A stretch of DNA of 64,000 nucleotides from Jiella pacifica (GTDB lineage Bacteria > Pseudomonadota > Alphaproteobacteria > Rhizobiales > Rhizobiaceae), in assembly GCF_010500815.1 (NCBI RefSeq), contig NZ_JAAAMG010000007.1, positions 179,511 to 243,510 of the forward strand, written 5' to 3'. The position numbers were made by a program, and so were the translations under genes. The notes below the pieces were generated by a model. That model was not told where the DNA came from, did no database searches, and was given only the letters and a program-made list of their open reading frames with translations. Position 1 is the stretch's first letter; each line of letters begins with the position of its first letter. Positions 46,120-55,261 of this stretch are shown in pieces.

Positions 46120-46989
46120 TCACACCTTCACCACGGCCTTGCGGCCGAGGAGCCCCTGGGGACGGACGAAGAGAACGAGGACGATGATCACGTAAGCGGT
46201 GATCTCGATGAGGGAGCTGTCGAGATAGGCGCCGGCATATTGCTCGCCGATGCCGAGGAGGACGCCGCCCAGAACCGCCCCGCCCAGCGAGCCGAAGCCG
46301 CCCAGCGTCATCGCTGCGAAGCCTTTGATCAGGAAGGAGGCGCCGAGATCGGGGTGGAGCAGCGTCACCGGCGCGACGAGAATGCCGCCGAGCGCGCCGA
46401 GCGCCGCGCCGACGCCCCAGCTCACATCGTTGAACCGATCGACATTGAGCCCGATCAGCCGGGCGCCGCGCGGGCTCTGATAGACCGCCTGGACCATCTT
46501 GCCGAGATCGGTGAGGGCCAGAAGGCCGAAGAAGCAGAGGAGCAGCACGAGAACCGTCGAGATGATGACGATCGCGTCGCCGGTGATGACCAGCGAGCCG
46601 AAGAAGATCGGCGGCATGTCGAAGACCGGCGGCATGGGCAGAACCTCGCGGCCCCAGACCATGCGGGCGATTCCCCGCAGAACGTAGCCGCCGGCGATGC
46701 ACATCAGCGCGAGCCCGATATGCGGCCCCCCGAGGATCGGCCGGATGAGCCCGCGATTGAACAGGACACCCAGCACGAACATGGCGACGACCGCCAACGC
46801 CCCGGCGGGCAGGAAAGCGACGCCGCCGAGCACCACCAGCACATAGGACAGGAAGGCCCCCGCCATGACGAAATCGCCATGGCCGAAATTCACCACCGTG
46901 GTCGAGCGATAGACGACCGTGAGCGAGAGGGCGATGAGCGCGTAGATCGCGCCCTGGGCGAGCCCGCTCAGGGTGAGCTGCATGAACAT
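46120..46989 (-). CDS. livH: Branched-chain amino acid-type ABC transporter permease LivH
   Basis: A 289-residue permease with eight or so helices, opening with QLTLSGLAQGAIYALIALS and carrying VNFGHGDFVMAGAFLSYVL near 33-51, the LivH hallmark. The ATG at 46989 has AAGGGA seven bases upstream; the ATG at 46983 is an alternative. It lies 72 bases downstream of the binding-protein gene. Confidence 0.86.
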   Translation of the reverse strand: MFMQLTLSGLAQGAIYALIALSLTVVYRSTTVVNFGHGDFVMAGAFLSYVLVVLGGVAFLPAGALAVVAMFVLGVLFNRGLIRPILGGPHIGLALMCIAGGYVLRGIARMVWGREVLPMPPVFDMPPIFFGSLVITGDAIVIISTVLVLLLCFFGLLALTDLGKMVQAVYQSPRGARLIGLNVDRFNDVSWGVGAALGALGGILVAPVTLLHPDLGASFLIKGFAAMTLGGFGSLGGAVLGGVLLGIGEQYAGAYLDSSLIEITAYVIIVLVLFVRPQGLLGRKAVVKV

Positions 46990-47061
46990 GCGTCGTTCCC
47001 TTGGCAAGGCCGGGCGCCGTCATGCGGCGTCCGGCAATTGCATTCGATGCGGGGGGCTCGA

Positions 47062-48240
47062 TCAGTAAGGCTGGCCCCAGGCCTTGAGCACCGTCGGCTT
47101 CTCGTCGACGAAGCCGGCAACGGCGGAGCCCTTGACGCCCTGATGGTCTTCCGGCGTCCAGGTTATGGGATCGGAGAGGATGCCGGTATCGAAATCACGC
47201 ACCTCTTCGAGCGCCGCAATCAGCTTGGAGCGGGTGAGGTCCGGGCCGATCTTTTCCAGCGCGGAGACCAGTGCCTCGGCCGAACCGATCGAGACGAAGG
47301 AGAAGGTCGAAAGCTCCTCGTCGGGATAGTATTTCTTGATCATGTCGGCCCATTTTTCCATTTTCGGGCCGTCGAGATTGTCCACATAGGAGTGGATGAC
47401 GAAGTAGTTCTTCACCGTGTCGAAATCGCCGGTGCGCTTCAGCGTGTTTTCGAGGTCGGTGCCGGCGGTGCCCATCACGGGAATCTCGCCGAGGCCGTAT
47501 TTCTTCAGGTCCTTCAGGAAGATCGCCGTCTCCGCCTCGTAGAGGGCGGCGATGATGAAGTCGGGCTTCGCCTCGCGAAGCTGGAGGACCTGGGCCGTCG
47601 CGTCCGTCTGGCCACGCTCCATGGTGAGCTCGAGCGAAGGGGTGATGCCCTGCTCCTTCAGATATTCCTTTGCCGGGTCGGAGTAGCTGTGCGCCCAGTC
47701 GTTGGAGTGCTCGATGATCGCGACATTCTTCGTGTCGGGCTTCGACAGGACGAAGGAGGCCATGGCGCGGCCATTGGCACTGCCGGTGGGAACGCCGTGG
47801 AAGATGTTCCTGGCGAGCGGCGCGGAGATGGAATCGCTCACCGCCTGGGCGACGATCCAGGGAATGCCGGACTCCTCGACGACGGGCCGAAGAGCGACCG
47901 CGACGCCCGAGCAGGAATTGCCCTGAAGCATGAAGACCTGGTCCTGGGAGATCAGCTTCTTGGCGGCGGCAAGCCCCTTGGCGCTGTCGCAGGCGGTGTC
48001 TTCCTGCACGGCGACGAGCTTGCGGCCATGTACGCCGCCCTCATCATTGATCTTCTGATAATAGGCCATCATGCCGACCATCGCCTTGCTGTAGGACGAG
48101 GCGTTTCCGGAGAACGGCCCCATGACGCCGATGGTGATGCTGTCGTCGGTGAGACCCTGAGTCTCCCAGCCGGCGTCCTGTGCGAAGGCCGGAGCCGCCG
48201 CAAAGGCGAGCATGGCAAACAGGGCGGTGATCTTTCTCAT
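47062..48240 (-). CDS. Branched-chain amino acid-type ABC transporter binding protein (LivK-like)
   Basis: A 392-residue periplasmic binding protein with a Sec signal peptide (about 1-21, PAFAQDA cleavage). The family-4 pattern ITIGVMGPFSGNASSYSKAM (about 35-54) and ISQDQVFMLQGNSCSGVAVA (about 95-114) are visible. An AGGAG site precedes ATG 48240. It heads the liv operon. The site at 48316-48337 upstream is shared with the tetR promoter. Confidence 0.86.
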   Translation of the reverse strand: MRKITALFAMLAFAAAPAFAQDAGWETQGLTDDSITIGVMGPFSGNASSYSKAMVGMMAYYQKINDEGGVHGRKLVAVQEDTACDSAKGLAAAKKLISQDQVFMLQGNSCSGVAVALRPVVEESGIPWIVAQAVSDSISAPLARNIFHGVPTGSANGRAMASFVLSKPDTKNVAIIEHSNDWAHSYSDPAKEYLKEQGITPSLELTMERGQTDATAQVLQLREAKPDFIIAALYEAETAIFLKDLKKYGLGEIPVMGTAGTDLENTLKRTGDFDTVKNYFVIHSYVDNLDGPKMEKWADMIKKYYPDEELSTFSFVSIGSAEALVSALEKIGPDLTRSKLIAALEEVRDFDTGILSDPITWTPEDHQGVKGSAVAGFVDEKPTVLKAWGQPY

Positions 48241-48315
48241 CTGCAACTCCTGTCGTTCGTGTTGACTGAGACCACGGCTTTCCGCCGCTTGTGATTGGGG
48301 CATGTGCCCGAGTAA

Positions 48316-48337
48316 AAACCGACCAACCTGTTTGTTT
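48316..48337. promoter_or_regulatory. Shared TetR-operator-like motif before the Liv operon
   Basis: AAACCGACCAACCTGTTTGTTT agrees with the site at 48984-49005 at 16 of 22 positions (core AAAC-N-GACCA-N-C with GTTT). Its outer arms AAAC and GTTT are complementary. It lies 76 bases before the binding-protein start and 5 bases after the tetR stop. Motif sharing is observed; TetR binding is inferred. Confidence 0.5.
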
Positions 48338-48342
48338 CTTGA

Positions 48343-48966
48343 TCACTCTCCGGGACGGACCGGTCGGACATGAATGGCGAGGATGGCCTTGAGCGCGGCC
48401 AGCATTTCGCGGAAGTATTCTTCGTCCCGTCTCAGGACCGCCTGAACGGCCATCCCCCGAAAGACGTTCATCATCAGATTGAGCGCGACGCGCGCCGTGA
48501 CGATCTGCGGATCGGCGGCGACGAAGGTGTGCGACCACGTGAGCTCGAAACGTTCGTGAAGATCGAGGATCAGAGGAGCAAGATGGCCCCTGAGTTCGGC
48601 ATCACCTCGGGCTGCAACAATGATCTCGAGCGAGGAATAGAACCATTCGCCCTCGAGGATGTCGGCCCAGACCGCGTCGAAGAAGCCGTCATAGGTCAGC
48701 GGACCTTCGCGCAGATCGGCGGCGAGCCGTTCGAGACCGGTGGCGAAATTGTCGAACATCTCCTCCGTGGCGGAGACAATCAGGGCCATCTTGTCCGGGA
48801 AATGATGAGTCTGCGCGCCACGCGAGACGCCGGCACGGCGGGCGATTCCTGCGGTCGTGGTCTTGGCGTAGCCGACCTCCATGAGCGACCGGACGGTTGC
48901 GGCAAGGAGAAGCTTGCGTGTCTCCGCGCTGCGCTGTTCCTGGGTTCTTCGCTCGCTGGTCGACAC
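48343..48966 (-). CDS. TetR-family regulator of the Liv operon
   Basis: A 207-residue regulator with an N-terminal helix-turn-helix (about residues 14-60; VRSLMEVGYAKTTTAGIARR then AGVSRGAQTHHFPDKMALI) and a helical ligand domain. The start is GTG with AGGAG six bases upstream; no ATG is suitable. It precedes the liv operon on the same strand and is probably autoregulated through the site at 48984-49005. Confidence 0.82.
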   Translation of the reverse strand: MSTSERRTQEQRSAETRKLLLAATVRSLMEVGYAKTTTAGIARRAGVSRGAQTHHFPDKMALIVSATEEMFDNFATGLERLAADLREGPLTYDGFFDAVWADILEGEWFYSSLEIIVAARGDAELRGHLAPLILDLHERFELTWSHTFVAADPQIVTARVALNLMMNVFRGMAVQAVLRRDEEYFREMLAALKAILAIHVRPVRPGE

Positions 48967-48983
48967 GACAGCTCCTCATTTAG

Positions 48984-49005
48984 AAACAGACCAGCTGGTT
49001 TTTCT
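48984..49005. promoter_or_regulatory. Shared TetR-operator-like motif before tetR
   Basis: AAACAGACCAGCTGGTTTTTCT contains the 10-bp palindrome ACCAGCTGGT and matches the site before the Liv binding-protein gene at 16 of 22 positions. It is 18 bases upstream of the GTG start, where bound repressor would block transcription. Confidence 0.5.
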
Positions 49006-49690
49006 GTACATGTCAATAGCAGCCGCAGAGGGTGCCCATTTTGCAATCATCCAGAGGTCCGGCATCTGGTTTCGTCGAGGGCTGCTTCCGCCATGCCAGG
49101 CGCCGCGCCCCTGCGTCTGGGAATCGGCGTATGGTCACGCCGCCGATCAGCATGAGGACACGCTGACACGTCTCTGAAACAACAGCAAAGCCCTCATCGA
49201 TCGAGGTCACGCGGCAGCGCCGAAACACAGCTTTTCTTCGCGCACTGCGGCATTACGCCCGGGCCGGAGCCCTTCACGCGCGGCGATCTCTCGACGCGGG
49301 GCGCTTGTCCTGGCTGTTCGGGCGTTAGATCGTGCCGGTGAAAACCCCTTCGATCCGGTCTCCTACCAAGCGATGGTGATGATCGATGCGAAGGTGCACG
49401 CCAGAGCTATCGGGAGGCCGTCGAATAGGTGCCCGCCGTCTAGTCGACGGCCCGGCTCCGCCCTTCGGCGGCAGCCGAGGAGAGCGCTTGGCAAGCCAGA
49501 TCGGGCCGCGAAACGCCGATTTGACGCCGGACTTCAAGTGTCATCAACGTCAGCCAAGGCACGCGAAGGCACGAAAGTATGTTCCCTTTTAAGAACTTTT
49601 CTGGTGAAAATTATGCACTTTTTGTCATGATAAAACCTGTTAACCTGCCTCTCGATCGTCGCTTTTCTGGCTCGGGGCTTTTTCGGAAAC
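49006..49690. other. 685-base region with no supported gene
   Basis: No reading frame here has a credible start, ribosome site or recognisable domain; short frames are Arg/Pro-rich, as expected of noncoding high-GC DNA. The left part may be decayed sequence. The last 120 bases turn clearly AT-rich and probably carry the promoter of the ThDP-enzyme operon, including the palindrome at 49620-49635. Confidence 0.5.
49620..49635. promoter_or_regulatory. Palindrome in the promoter region of the ThDP-enzyme operon
   Basis: TTTTGTCATGATAAAA pairs with itself at 14 of 16 positions about a TCATGA centre, 55 bases before the ATG at 49691. It is a good shape for a repressor or activator site in the AT-rich leader. 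The cognate regulator is unknown; the LysR at 59801-60721 is a candidate. Confidence 0.4.
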
Positions 49691-51346
49691 ATGCAGCATG
49701 TGCACGTTGTGAGGACGGTTCATCGGCTTTTGGCCGAAAGTCTGACGAGACTCGGAACGTCCCATCTGTTCGGCCTCGTCGGCGATGCCAACCTCTTCAT
49801 GGTCGATGCTTTCGTCTCGAACGGCACCGGGCGCTACATCGCCTGCACCCATGAGGCGAACGCGGTTCTCGCCGCCCTCGGTTTCGCCCAGACGACCGGG
49901 CGCGTCGGTGTCGCGACCGTCACCCACGGCCCGGCGCTCACCAACACGATGACCGCCCTCGCCGAAGGCGTCAAAGGCGGCATCCCGATGGTACTCCTTT
50001 GCGGCGATACCGCGCCGGGAGACCTTCAGCATCTTCAGAAGATCGACCAGCGCCCGGTCGTCGCCGCCGCCGGCGCCGGCTTCGTCGAGATGCGCGGGCC
50101 GCAAACGGCTCTGGCCGATCTCGAACGCGCCTTCCGTCTCGCCGCCCATGAGCGGCGCCCGATCGTCTTCAACATGCGGGTCGACCTGCAATGGGCGGAG
50201 GCGAGCGACCATGCGCTCCAGCCGGTCCTGCCCGAGGTTCCGGTCGGCCCGGCACGGGGCGCTGCGCTGGAAGACGCCGTCGGCATGATCGCCTCGGCGC
50301 GGCGGCCGCTGATCCTTGCCGGGCGCGCGGCAATCGGGAGCGACGCGAAAGCTGCCCTCCTCGCGCTTGCGGCCCGCATCGAGGCGCCGCTCGCGACGAC
50401 CCTGAAGGCACAAGGTCTTTTCACCGGCGAGCCCTTCGATCTCGGCATTTTCGGCAGCCTCAGCCATCCGGTCGCGGTGGACGCGATCATGGCTTCGGAC
50501 TGCATCGTGGCCTTCGGCGCCAGCCTCAGCAAGCACACCACCGACGACGGCGCCTTGACGCGCGGCAAGCGTGTGATCCAGGTGCTCCCGGACGCCGCCG
50601 AGACCCCACGCCTCACCGAGCCGGGCCTGAGGCTGATCGGCGACATGGCGGGAACGGCCCGGGCCATGATCGACCTTCTCGACATGGCGGAAATCGCCGG
50701 CTCGGGCGCTGCGGATGCCGACCTGCGGGAGCGATTGGCGGCTGAGCTCGTCGGGCGCGAGACCCTGGTGCCGGTGGCGAGGACGGCGCCGGGAACGGTC
50801 GATTTCGTGCCCGCCCTCAAGGCGCTGAACGCCGCGCTGCCGAAAGAGCGGGCCGTCGTCGCCGATCTCGGCCGCTTCGTCACCACCGCCTGGCGCCACG
50901 TCCCCGTCACCACGCCGCGCGACCTCGTCTATACGTGCCATTTCGGTGCGATCGGCTGCGGGCTCGGCGAGGCGATCGGCGCCGCCGCCGTCGATCCGGA
51001 CCGGCTCACCGTCCTGATCGCCGGCGACGGCGGCTTTCTCCTGTCGGGGCTGTCCGAACTCGGCACCGCCCTTCGCGAGCGCATGAATCTCCTCGTCCTC
51101 GTCTGCAACGACGGCAGTTACGGAGCGGAGCATGTCCAGTTCACCCAGCGCGGCATGGACCCCGCCCTGTCGATCATCGCCCCGCCGGATTTTGCGGCCA
51201 TCGCCTCCGCAATGGGGATCAGGGCGCTGCGCGTCGACGGACCGGAAAGCCTGAACACGGCCTGCCGGGCGCTGTCGGCGCCGGGGGCGCCGGGCGGCCC
51301 CACCCTCATCGACCTTCGCCTCGATCCCACCATGATCGACATGTGA
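49691..51346 (+). CDS. Thiamine-diphosphate-dependent enzyme (acetolactate synthase/decarboxylase-like)
   Basis: A 551-residue ThDP enzyme with the three usual domains. The catalytic Glu55 is in CTHEANAVLAALGFA, and the cofactor motif runs from GDGGF (about 444) to NDGSYGAEH (about 472), the standard spacing. The middle domain (about 190-330) lacks a clear FAD or CoA signature. It could be a 2-oxoacid decarboxylase, carboligase or sulfoacetaldehyde/oxalyl-type lyase; the sequence does not decide. It opens the large plus-strand cluster, preceding a polyamine-type importer. Confidence 0.8.
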   Translation: MQHVHVVRTVHRLLAESLTRLGTSHLFGLVGDANLFMVDAFVSNGTGRYIACTHEANAVLAALGFAQTTGRVGVATVTHGPALTNTMTALAEGVKGGIPMVLLCGDTAPGDLQHLQKIDQRPVVAAAGAGFVEMRGPQTALADLERAFRLAAHERRPIVFNMRVDLQWAEASDHALQPVLPEVPVGPARGAALEDAVGMIASARRPLILAGRAAIGSDAKAALLALAARIEAPLATTLKAQGLFTGEPFDLGIFGSLSHPVAVDAIMASDCIVAFGASLSKHTTDDGALTRGKRVIQVLPDAAETPRLTEPGLRLIGDMAGTARAMIDLLDMAEIAGSGAADADLRERLAAELVGRETLVPVARTAPGTVDFVPALKALNAALPKERAVVADLGRFVTTAWRHVPVTTPRDLVYTCHFGAIGCGLGEAIGAAAVDPDRLTVLIAGDGGFLLSGLSELGTALRERMNLLVLVCNDGSYGAEHVQFTQRGMDPALSIIAPPDFAAIASAMGIRALRVDGPESLNTACRALSAPGAPGGPTLIDLRLDPTMIDM

Positions 51347-51458
51347 GCACCGCGATCTGCCCCGGCTTCCGTCCTGCGCAGGGGGCATGGTCTCCTGCCT
51401 CGGTTCGGCAAAGGCCCATCTCGAGACCTCTCCCCCTCCCCACCCACAGGAGTGACTC

Positions 51459-52490
51459 ATGAATTCCACACGTCGCATGTTCCTACAAATGTCCGCAGGC
51501 GCGGCAGCCCTCGGCATGATGCGCTCGCCCGCCTTCGCCCAGTCCGACAGGTTCATCGTCAACATGTTCGGCGGGCGCTGGGAGAACGACTGGCGCCAGC
51601 ACGTCATGCCGCGTTTCGCCGAGCAGACCGGCAAGCCCTTCGATCTCGACATCGGTCTCGGCATGTCGTGGATTTCGAACTTCCGGGCCGCCGGCGTCGA
51701 CAATCCCCCCTTCCCTGCCGTGATGCTCAACGAGAAATACACGGCGATGATCCGCAACGACGGCTACTTCGAGGAGCTGACGCCCGAAAAGGTGCCGAAC
51801 ATGGCCGACCTGATCGAGCCCGCGATCCTGAAGGGCAAGACGGCCGTCACCGGCATGCTCGCGCCGCTGGTGCTTGCCTACCGGACCGATCTGGTCAAGA
51901 GCCCGCCCAAGGGCTGGGCCGATTTGTGGGATGAGCGCTTCAAGGGCCAGCTCGGCCTTTACAAGATCACGAACTCGGCCGCGACCATGATGGCGCTTTG
52001 GGCGGGCGAACATTTCGGCTCGGGCCGTGACGACATCGAGACCGCCATCGCCAAGTTCAAGGAACTCGCGCCCTTCCCGCAGATCGGTTACTCGGCCCAG
52101 CTCACGCCGCTCCTCACGCAAGGCCAGATCGCCGTCGCGCCGATCGACGTCGGCGAGGTGAAGTCCATGCAGGAACAGGGCGTTCCGATCGACTTCGTGG
52201 TTCCGGAAGAAGGCATGATGGTGTTCGATCACTCCTTCTCCGTCTTCAAGAACCACCCCGACAAGAAGCTCGGCGAAGACTATGTGAACTTCGTCCTGAG
52301 CCCCGAGACCCAGCTCTGGATGGCCGAAAACTGGCTGATCGCACCGACCAACAAGACGGTCGAACTTCCAGAAGAGCTGCAGAAATGGCCGCTGCAGGCC
52401 GACGTCGTCTCCAAGGCGATCCGCTTCGACTGGGACGAGACCCTGGCGATCATTCCCGACCTGAACGACCTTTGGGAGCGCACGATCTGA
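51459..52490 (+). CDS. Spermidine/putrescine-type ABC transporter binding protein
   Basis: A 343-residue binding protein with a twin-arginine-type signal (TRRMFLQMSAG, about residues 4-14, then PAFAQSD cleavage), suggesting export folded through Tat. The mature protein follows the PotD/family-1 pattern with GWADLWDERFKGQLGLYKI near 149-167 and YVNFVLSPETQLWMAENWL near 269-287. AGGAGTG precedes the ATG. It heads the importer genes and lies 112 bases after the ThDP gene. The imported ligand is likely a small nitrogen compound. Confidence 0.83.
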   Translation: MNSTRRMFLQMSAGAAALGMMRSPAFAQSDRFIVNMFGGRWENDWRQHVMPRFAEQTGKPFDLDIGLGMSWISNFRAAGVDNPPFPAVMLNEKYTAMIRNDGYFEELTPEKVPNMADLIEPAILKGKTAVTGMLAPLVLAYRTDLVKSPPKGWADLWDERFKGQLGLYKITNSAATMMALWAGEHFGSGRDDIETAIAKFKELAPFPQIGYSAQLTPLLTQGQIAVAPIDVGEVKSMQEQGVPIDFVVPEEGMMVFDHSFSVFKNHPDKKLGEDYVNFVLSPETQLWMAENWLIAPTNKTVELPEELQKWPLQADVVSKAIRFDWDETLAIIPDLNDLWERTI

Positions 52491-52493
52491 TCG

Positions 52494-53561
52494 ATGGCGA
52501 CCGTCGACGTCAAAAACCTGTGCAAACGCTACGACGACTTCGTCGCGCTCGACGGTGTGTCGATCGCGGCGCGGTCGGGCGAGCTCGTGACGCTTCTCGG
52601 CCCCTCCGGCTGCGGCAAGAGCACGACACTCAGATGTCTCGCCGGATTTCTCGAACCCGACGGGGGCGAGATGGCGGTGGACGGGCAGAGCATTCTCGCA
52701 ACGCCCTCCAACCGGCGCGGCTTCGGCGTCGTTTTCCAAAACTACGCGCTGTTTCCGCATATGACCGTGGCCGAGAATATCGGCTACGGTCTCAGACTTC
52801 GCAAATGCAGCGGCAGCGAGATCACGACACGGGTCCACGACGTCATGAGCCTCGTCAAGCTGACGGGACTCGAACATCGCATGCCTCGCGAGATTTCCGG
52901 GGGGCAGCAGCAACGCGTGGCGCTCGCCCGCGCCCTGGTCCTGAAGCCCAAGCTCCTCCTCCTGGACGAGCCGCTCGCCAATCTCGACGCGCGGCTGCGC
53001 GACGAGGTCCGCTGGCTGATCCGCGATCTCCAGCAGCAATCGGGCATCACCGCCTTTTACGTCACCCACGACCAGTCCGAGGCGATGGCGATTTCGGACA
53101 TGGTCGCGGTGATGAAGAAAGGGCGCGTCGCGCAGTTCGCGACGCCCCGCGAAATCTACCAGAAGCCCGTCGAACGCTATGTCGCGGACTTCACCGGCGA
53201 AGCCAACTTCCTGTCCTGCCGTTCGTTGGAAGCTTGCGGCGAGGGCCGCATGCGGATCTCGGTCGGCGGTGCCGAACTCGACGTCGACTGCGTCCCCTCG
53301 CTCGAACCGGGTGAGGCGGCCGAACTTCTGCTGCGCCCGGAATCGCTCCAGCTCGCGACCTTGGGCGAGGACGTGACCTTTCGCGGCCGGATCGTCAAAT
53401 CCGCGTTCCTCGGCGCCTCGCAGCATTGTGAGATCGCGCTGGCCGACGGCGGCGTCCTGAAGCTCACGACCGCGCCGAATGCCCCCGTTCGCATCGGTGA
53501 CGAGGTCGGCATCGTCGTCGATCGTTCCCACGCCTGGCTCATGCCGGAGGGGACGAAATGA
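52494..53561 (+). CDS. Spermidine/putrescine-type ABC transporter ATP-binding protein (PotA-like)
   Basis: A 355-residue ATPase: Walker A GPSGCGKST near 37-45, VVFQNYALFPHMTVAENI, signature ISGGQQQRVALARAL, Walker B LLLLDEPLANLD and YVTHDQSEAMA. A C-terminal TOBE regulatory domain follows (about 240-355). Its ATG is three bases after the binding-protein stop, and its own stop overlaps the first permease (ATGA at 53558). Confidence 0.87.
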   Translation: MATVDVKNLCKRYDDFVALDGVSIAARSGELVTLLGPSGCGKSTTLRCLAGFLEPDGGEMAVDGQSILATPSNRRGFGVVFQNYALFPHMTVAENIGYGLRLRKCSGSEITTRVHDVMSLVKLTGLEHRMPREISGGQQQRVALARALVLKPKLLLLDEPLANLDARLRDEVRWLIRDLQQQSGITAFYVTHDQSEAMAISDMVAVMKKGRVAQFATPREIYQKPVERYVADFTGEANFLSCRSLEACGEGRMRISVGGAELDVDCVPSLEPGEAAELLLRPESLQLATLGEDVTFRGRIVKSAFLGASQHCEIALADGGVLKLTTAPNAPVRIGDEVGIVVDRSHAWLMPEGTK

Positions 53562-54415
53562 TCAAAGCGAGGCATCTTAGACTGTTGCTCGGTGCTCCGG
53601 CGGTCGTTCTGATCTTCGTGTTCATGATCCTGCCGATCACCAACATGGTGGAGATGAGCTTCCGCGTACCCGGCACCGTCGAGCCGTTCGGCGACGACTA
53701 TACGCTGATGCACTACACGCGGGTTTTCGGAGACAGCTTCTACTGGGGCATTCTCGCACGCTCCCTTCTGACGGCGGGCAGCGTCGCGCTTTTATGCCTG
53801 ATCGTCAGCTATCCGATCGCCTGGCATCTGTCGAAGGCGAGCGGATTGAAAGCCGCCCTGCTGTACGCCCTGATCGCCTCGCCGCTGATGACCGGTGTCC
53901 TCGTCCGCAACTTCGGCTGGATGATCGTCACCGCGCTGAACGGTCCGCTGAACGAGACCCTGATCGGCCTCGGCATCATCTCGCAGCCCCTCCGGCTCCT
54001 GTTCACCCAAGGCCTGGTCATCGTCGCGCTGGTGCATGTCTTCGTGCCCTTCATGGTGCTGCCGATCAACAATGCGCTGCGCAACATTCCCGACAATCTC
54101 GTCGAGGCCTCCGTTTCGATGGGCGCGAGCCGCTACCGGGTCTTCCGCGACATCATCCTGCCCTTGAGCTTTCCTGGCATCCAGCCGGGCCTGATCCTCG
54201 TCTACGTGCTGGCGGTCGCAGCCTATGTGACGCCGGCGCTGCTCGGCGGCCAGATGGTCACCTACATGCCGACCATGATCATCGCCGAACTCACCGGCAC
54301 GTTCCGCTGGCCGCTCGGCTCGGCGCTCGCGATCATGCTCTCGCTCTCGACGATCCTCGTGGTCGGGCTCTTCACCATGCTGACATGGCGGCTGATGGAA
54401 AGGGCTCGGGCATGA
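53558..54415 (+). CDS. Spermidine/putrescine-type ABC transporter permease (PotB-like)
   Basis: A 285-residue permease with six helices. The EAA-type ATPase contact LVEASVSMGASRYRVFRDII lies at about residues 181-200. The start is the ATG of an ATGA overlap. It pairs with the next permease, whose ATG at 54412 overlaps its stop. Confidence 0.85.
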   Translation: MIKARHLRLLLGAPAVVLIFVFMILPITNMVEMSFRVPGTVEPFGDDYTLMHYTRVFGDSFYWGILARSLLTAGSVALLCLIVSYPIAWHLSKASGLKAALLYALIASPLMTGVLVRNFGWMIVTALNGPLNETLIGLGIISQPLRLLFTQGLVIVALVHVFVPFMVLPINNALRNIPDNLVEASVSMGASRYRVFRDIILPLSFPGIQPGLILVYVLAVAAYVTPALLGGQMVTYMPTMIIAELTGTFRWPLGSALAIMLSLSTILVVGLFTMLTWRLMERARA

Positions 54416-55224
54416 GCGGCGCCTCCACGATGTTCGTCCAACAGCGGCCTGTCGGGCTCGGCTTCGCCCTGTTGATCGTCCTTCTCTACGTCTTCCTCCT
54501 GGTGCCACTGGTGACCATCGTCGGCGCCTCGTTCACGGCGGGTCTGATGATCGAGTTTCCGCCGCGCGGCTTTTCGCTGCAATGGTATCGCGAATTCTTC
54601 GGGCGCCGGGATCTCGTCGACGGCCTTCTCCTCTCCCTCCGCGTCGGCGCGATCACCGCGATCGTGACGACGATCGTCGCGACCATGGCGGCGCTTTGCG
54701 GGCAGGCGCTGTCCGGCCGGAAGGGAGGCTGGTTTCAGCTCGCAATGACGCTGCCGCTTCTCGTTCCAGAATTGCTGACGGCCGTCGGGCTCCTGTTCTT
54801 CCTGTTCAAGATCGGGCTCGGCAAGACGGTGCTCGGGCTTCAGATGGGCCACATCCTGATGTCGTTCCCCTATGCCTATGTCTCGATCACCGCCGCCCTG
54901 CGTCAGGTCCCCTCCTCGCTGGACGAGGCTTCGGCGAGCCTCGGCGCGACCCACTGGCAGACCTTCCGGATGGTGACCCTGCCTCTGATCATGCCGGGCG
55001 TGGTGATGGGCGCGATCTTCGCCTTCATCAACAGCTTCGATCTCTACACGATCTCGCTTCTCCTGAAGCCGCTGGGCGGCAACACGTTGCCGCTCGCGCT
55101 CTTCGACTTCCTGACCTACGAGTTCAAGCCCACGGCTGCGGCGGCCGCGACGATCTCAATCGTCCTGTCCGTGATCGGCGTTGCTCTGGTGCAGAGGCTC
55201 GTCGGCCTGCAACGCGCTTTCTGA
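54412..55224 (+). CDS. Spermidine/putrescine-type ABC transporter permease (PotC-like)
   Basis: A 270-residue permease with six hydrophobic helices. The EAA contact SLDEASASLGATHWQTFRMV lies near 167-186, and FSLQWYREFF near 47-56 is the PotC signature. The longer reading from 53794 is an out-of-register shadow of PotB. The racemase gene begins 37 bases after its stop. Confidence 0.85.
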   Translation: MSGASTMFVQQRPVGLGFALLIVLLYVFLLVPLVTIVGASFTAGLMIEFPPRGFSLQWYREFFGRRDLVDGLLLSLRVGAITAIVTTIVATMAALCGQALSGRKGGWFQLAMTLPLLVPELLTAVGLLFFLFKIGLGKTVLGLQMGHILMSFPYAYVSITAALRQVPSSLDEASASLGATHWQTFRMVTLPLIMPGVVMGAIFAFINSFDLYTISLLLKPLGGNTLPLALFDFLTYEFKPTAAAAATISIVLSVIGVALVQRLVGLQRAF

Positions 55225-55261
55225 AGGTGGGCACGCTTATGACGCGAGACCTGGCACGCTG

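Noticed and set aside
49325..49537. Short minus frame rich in Arg and Pro in the 685-base gap
   Set aside because: No ribosome site, no homology I recognise, and the composition is what noncoding GC-rich DNA gives.
49640..53531. Long minus-strand frames opposite the ThDP enzyme and polyamine-type importer
   Set aside because: Low-complexity charged translations with no family features; the plus strand has intact motifs and linked starts.
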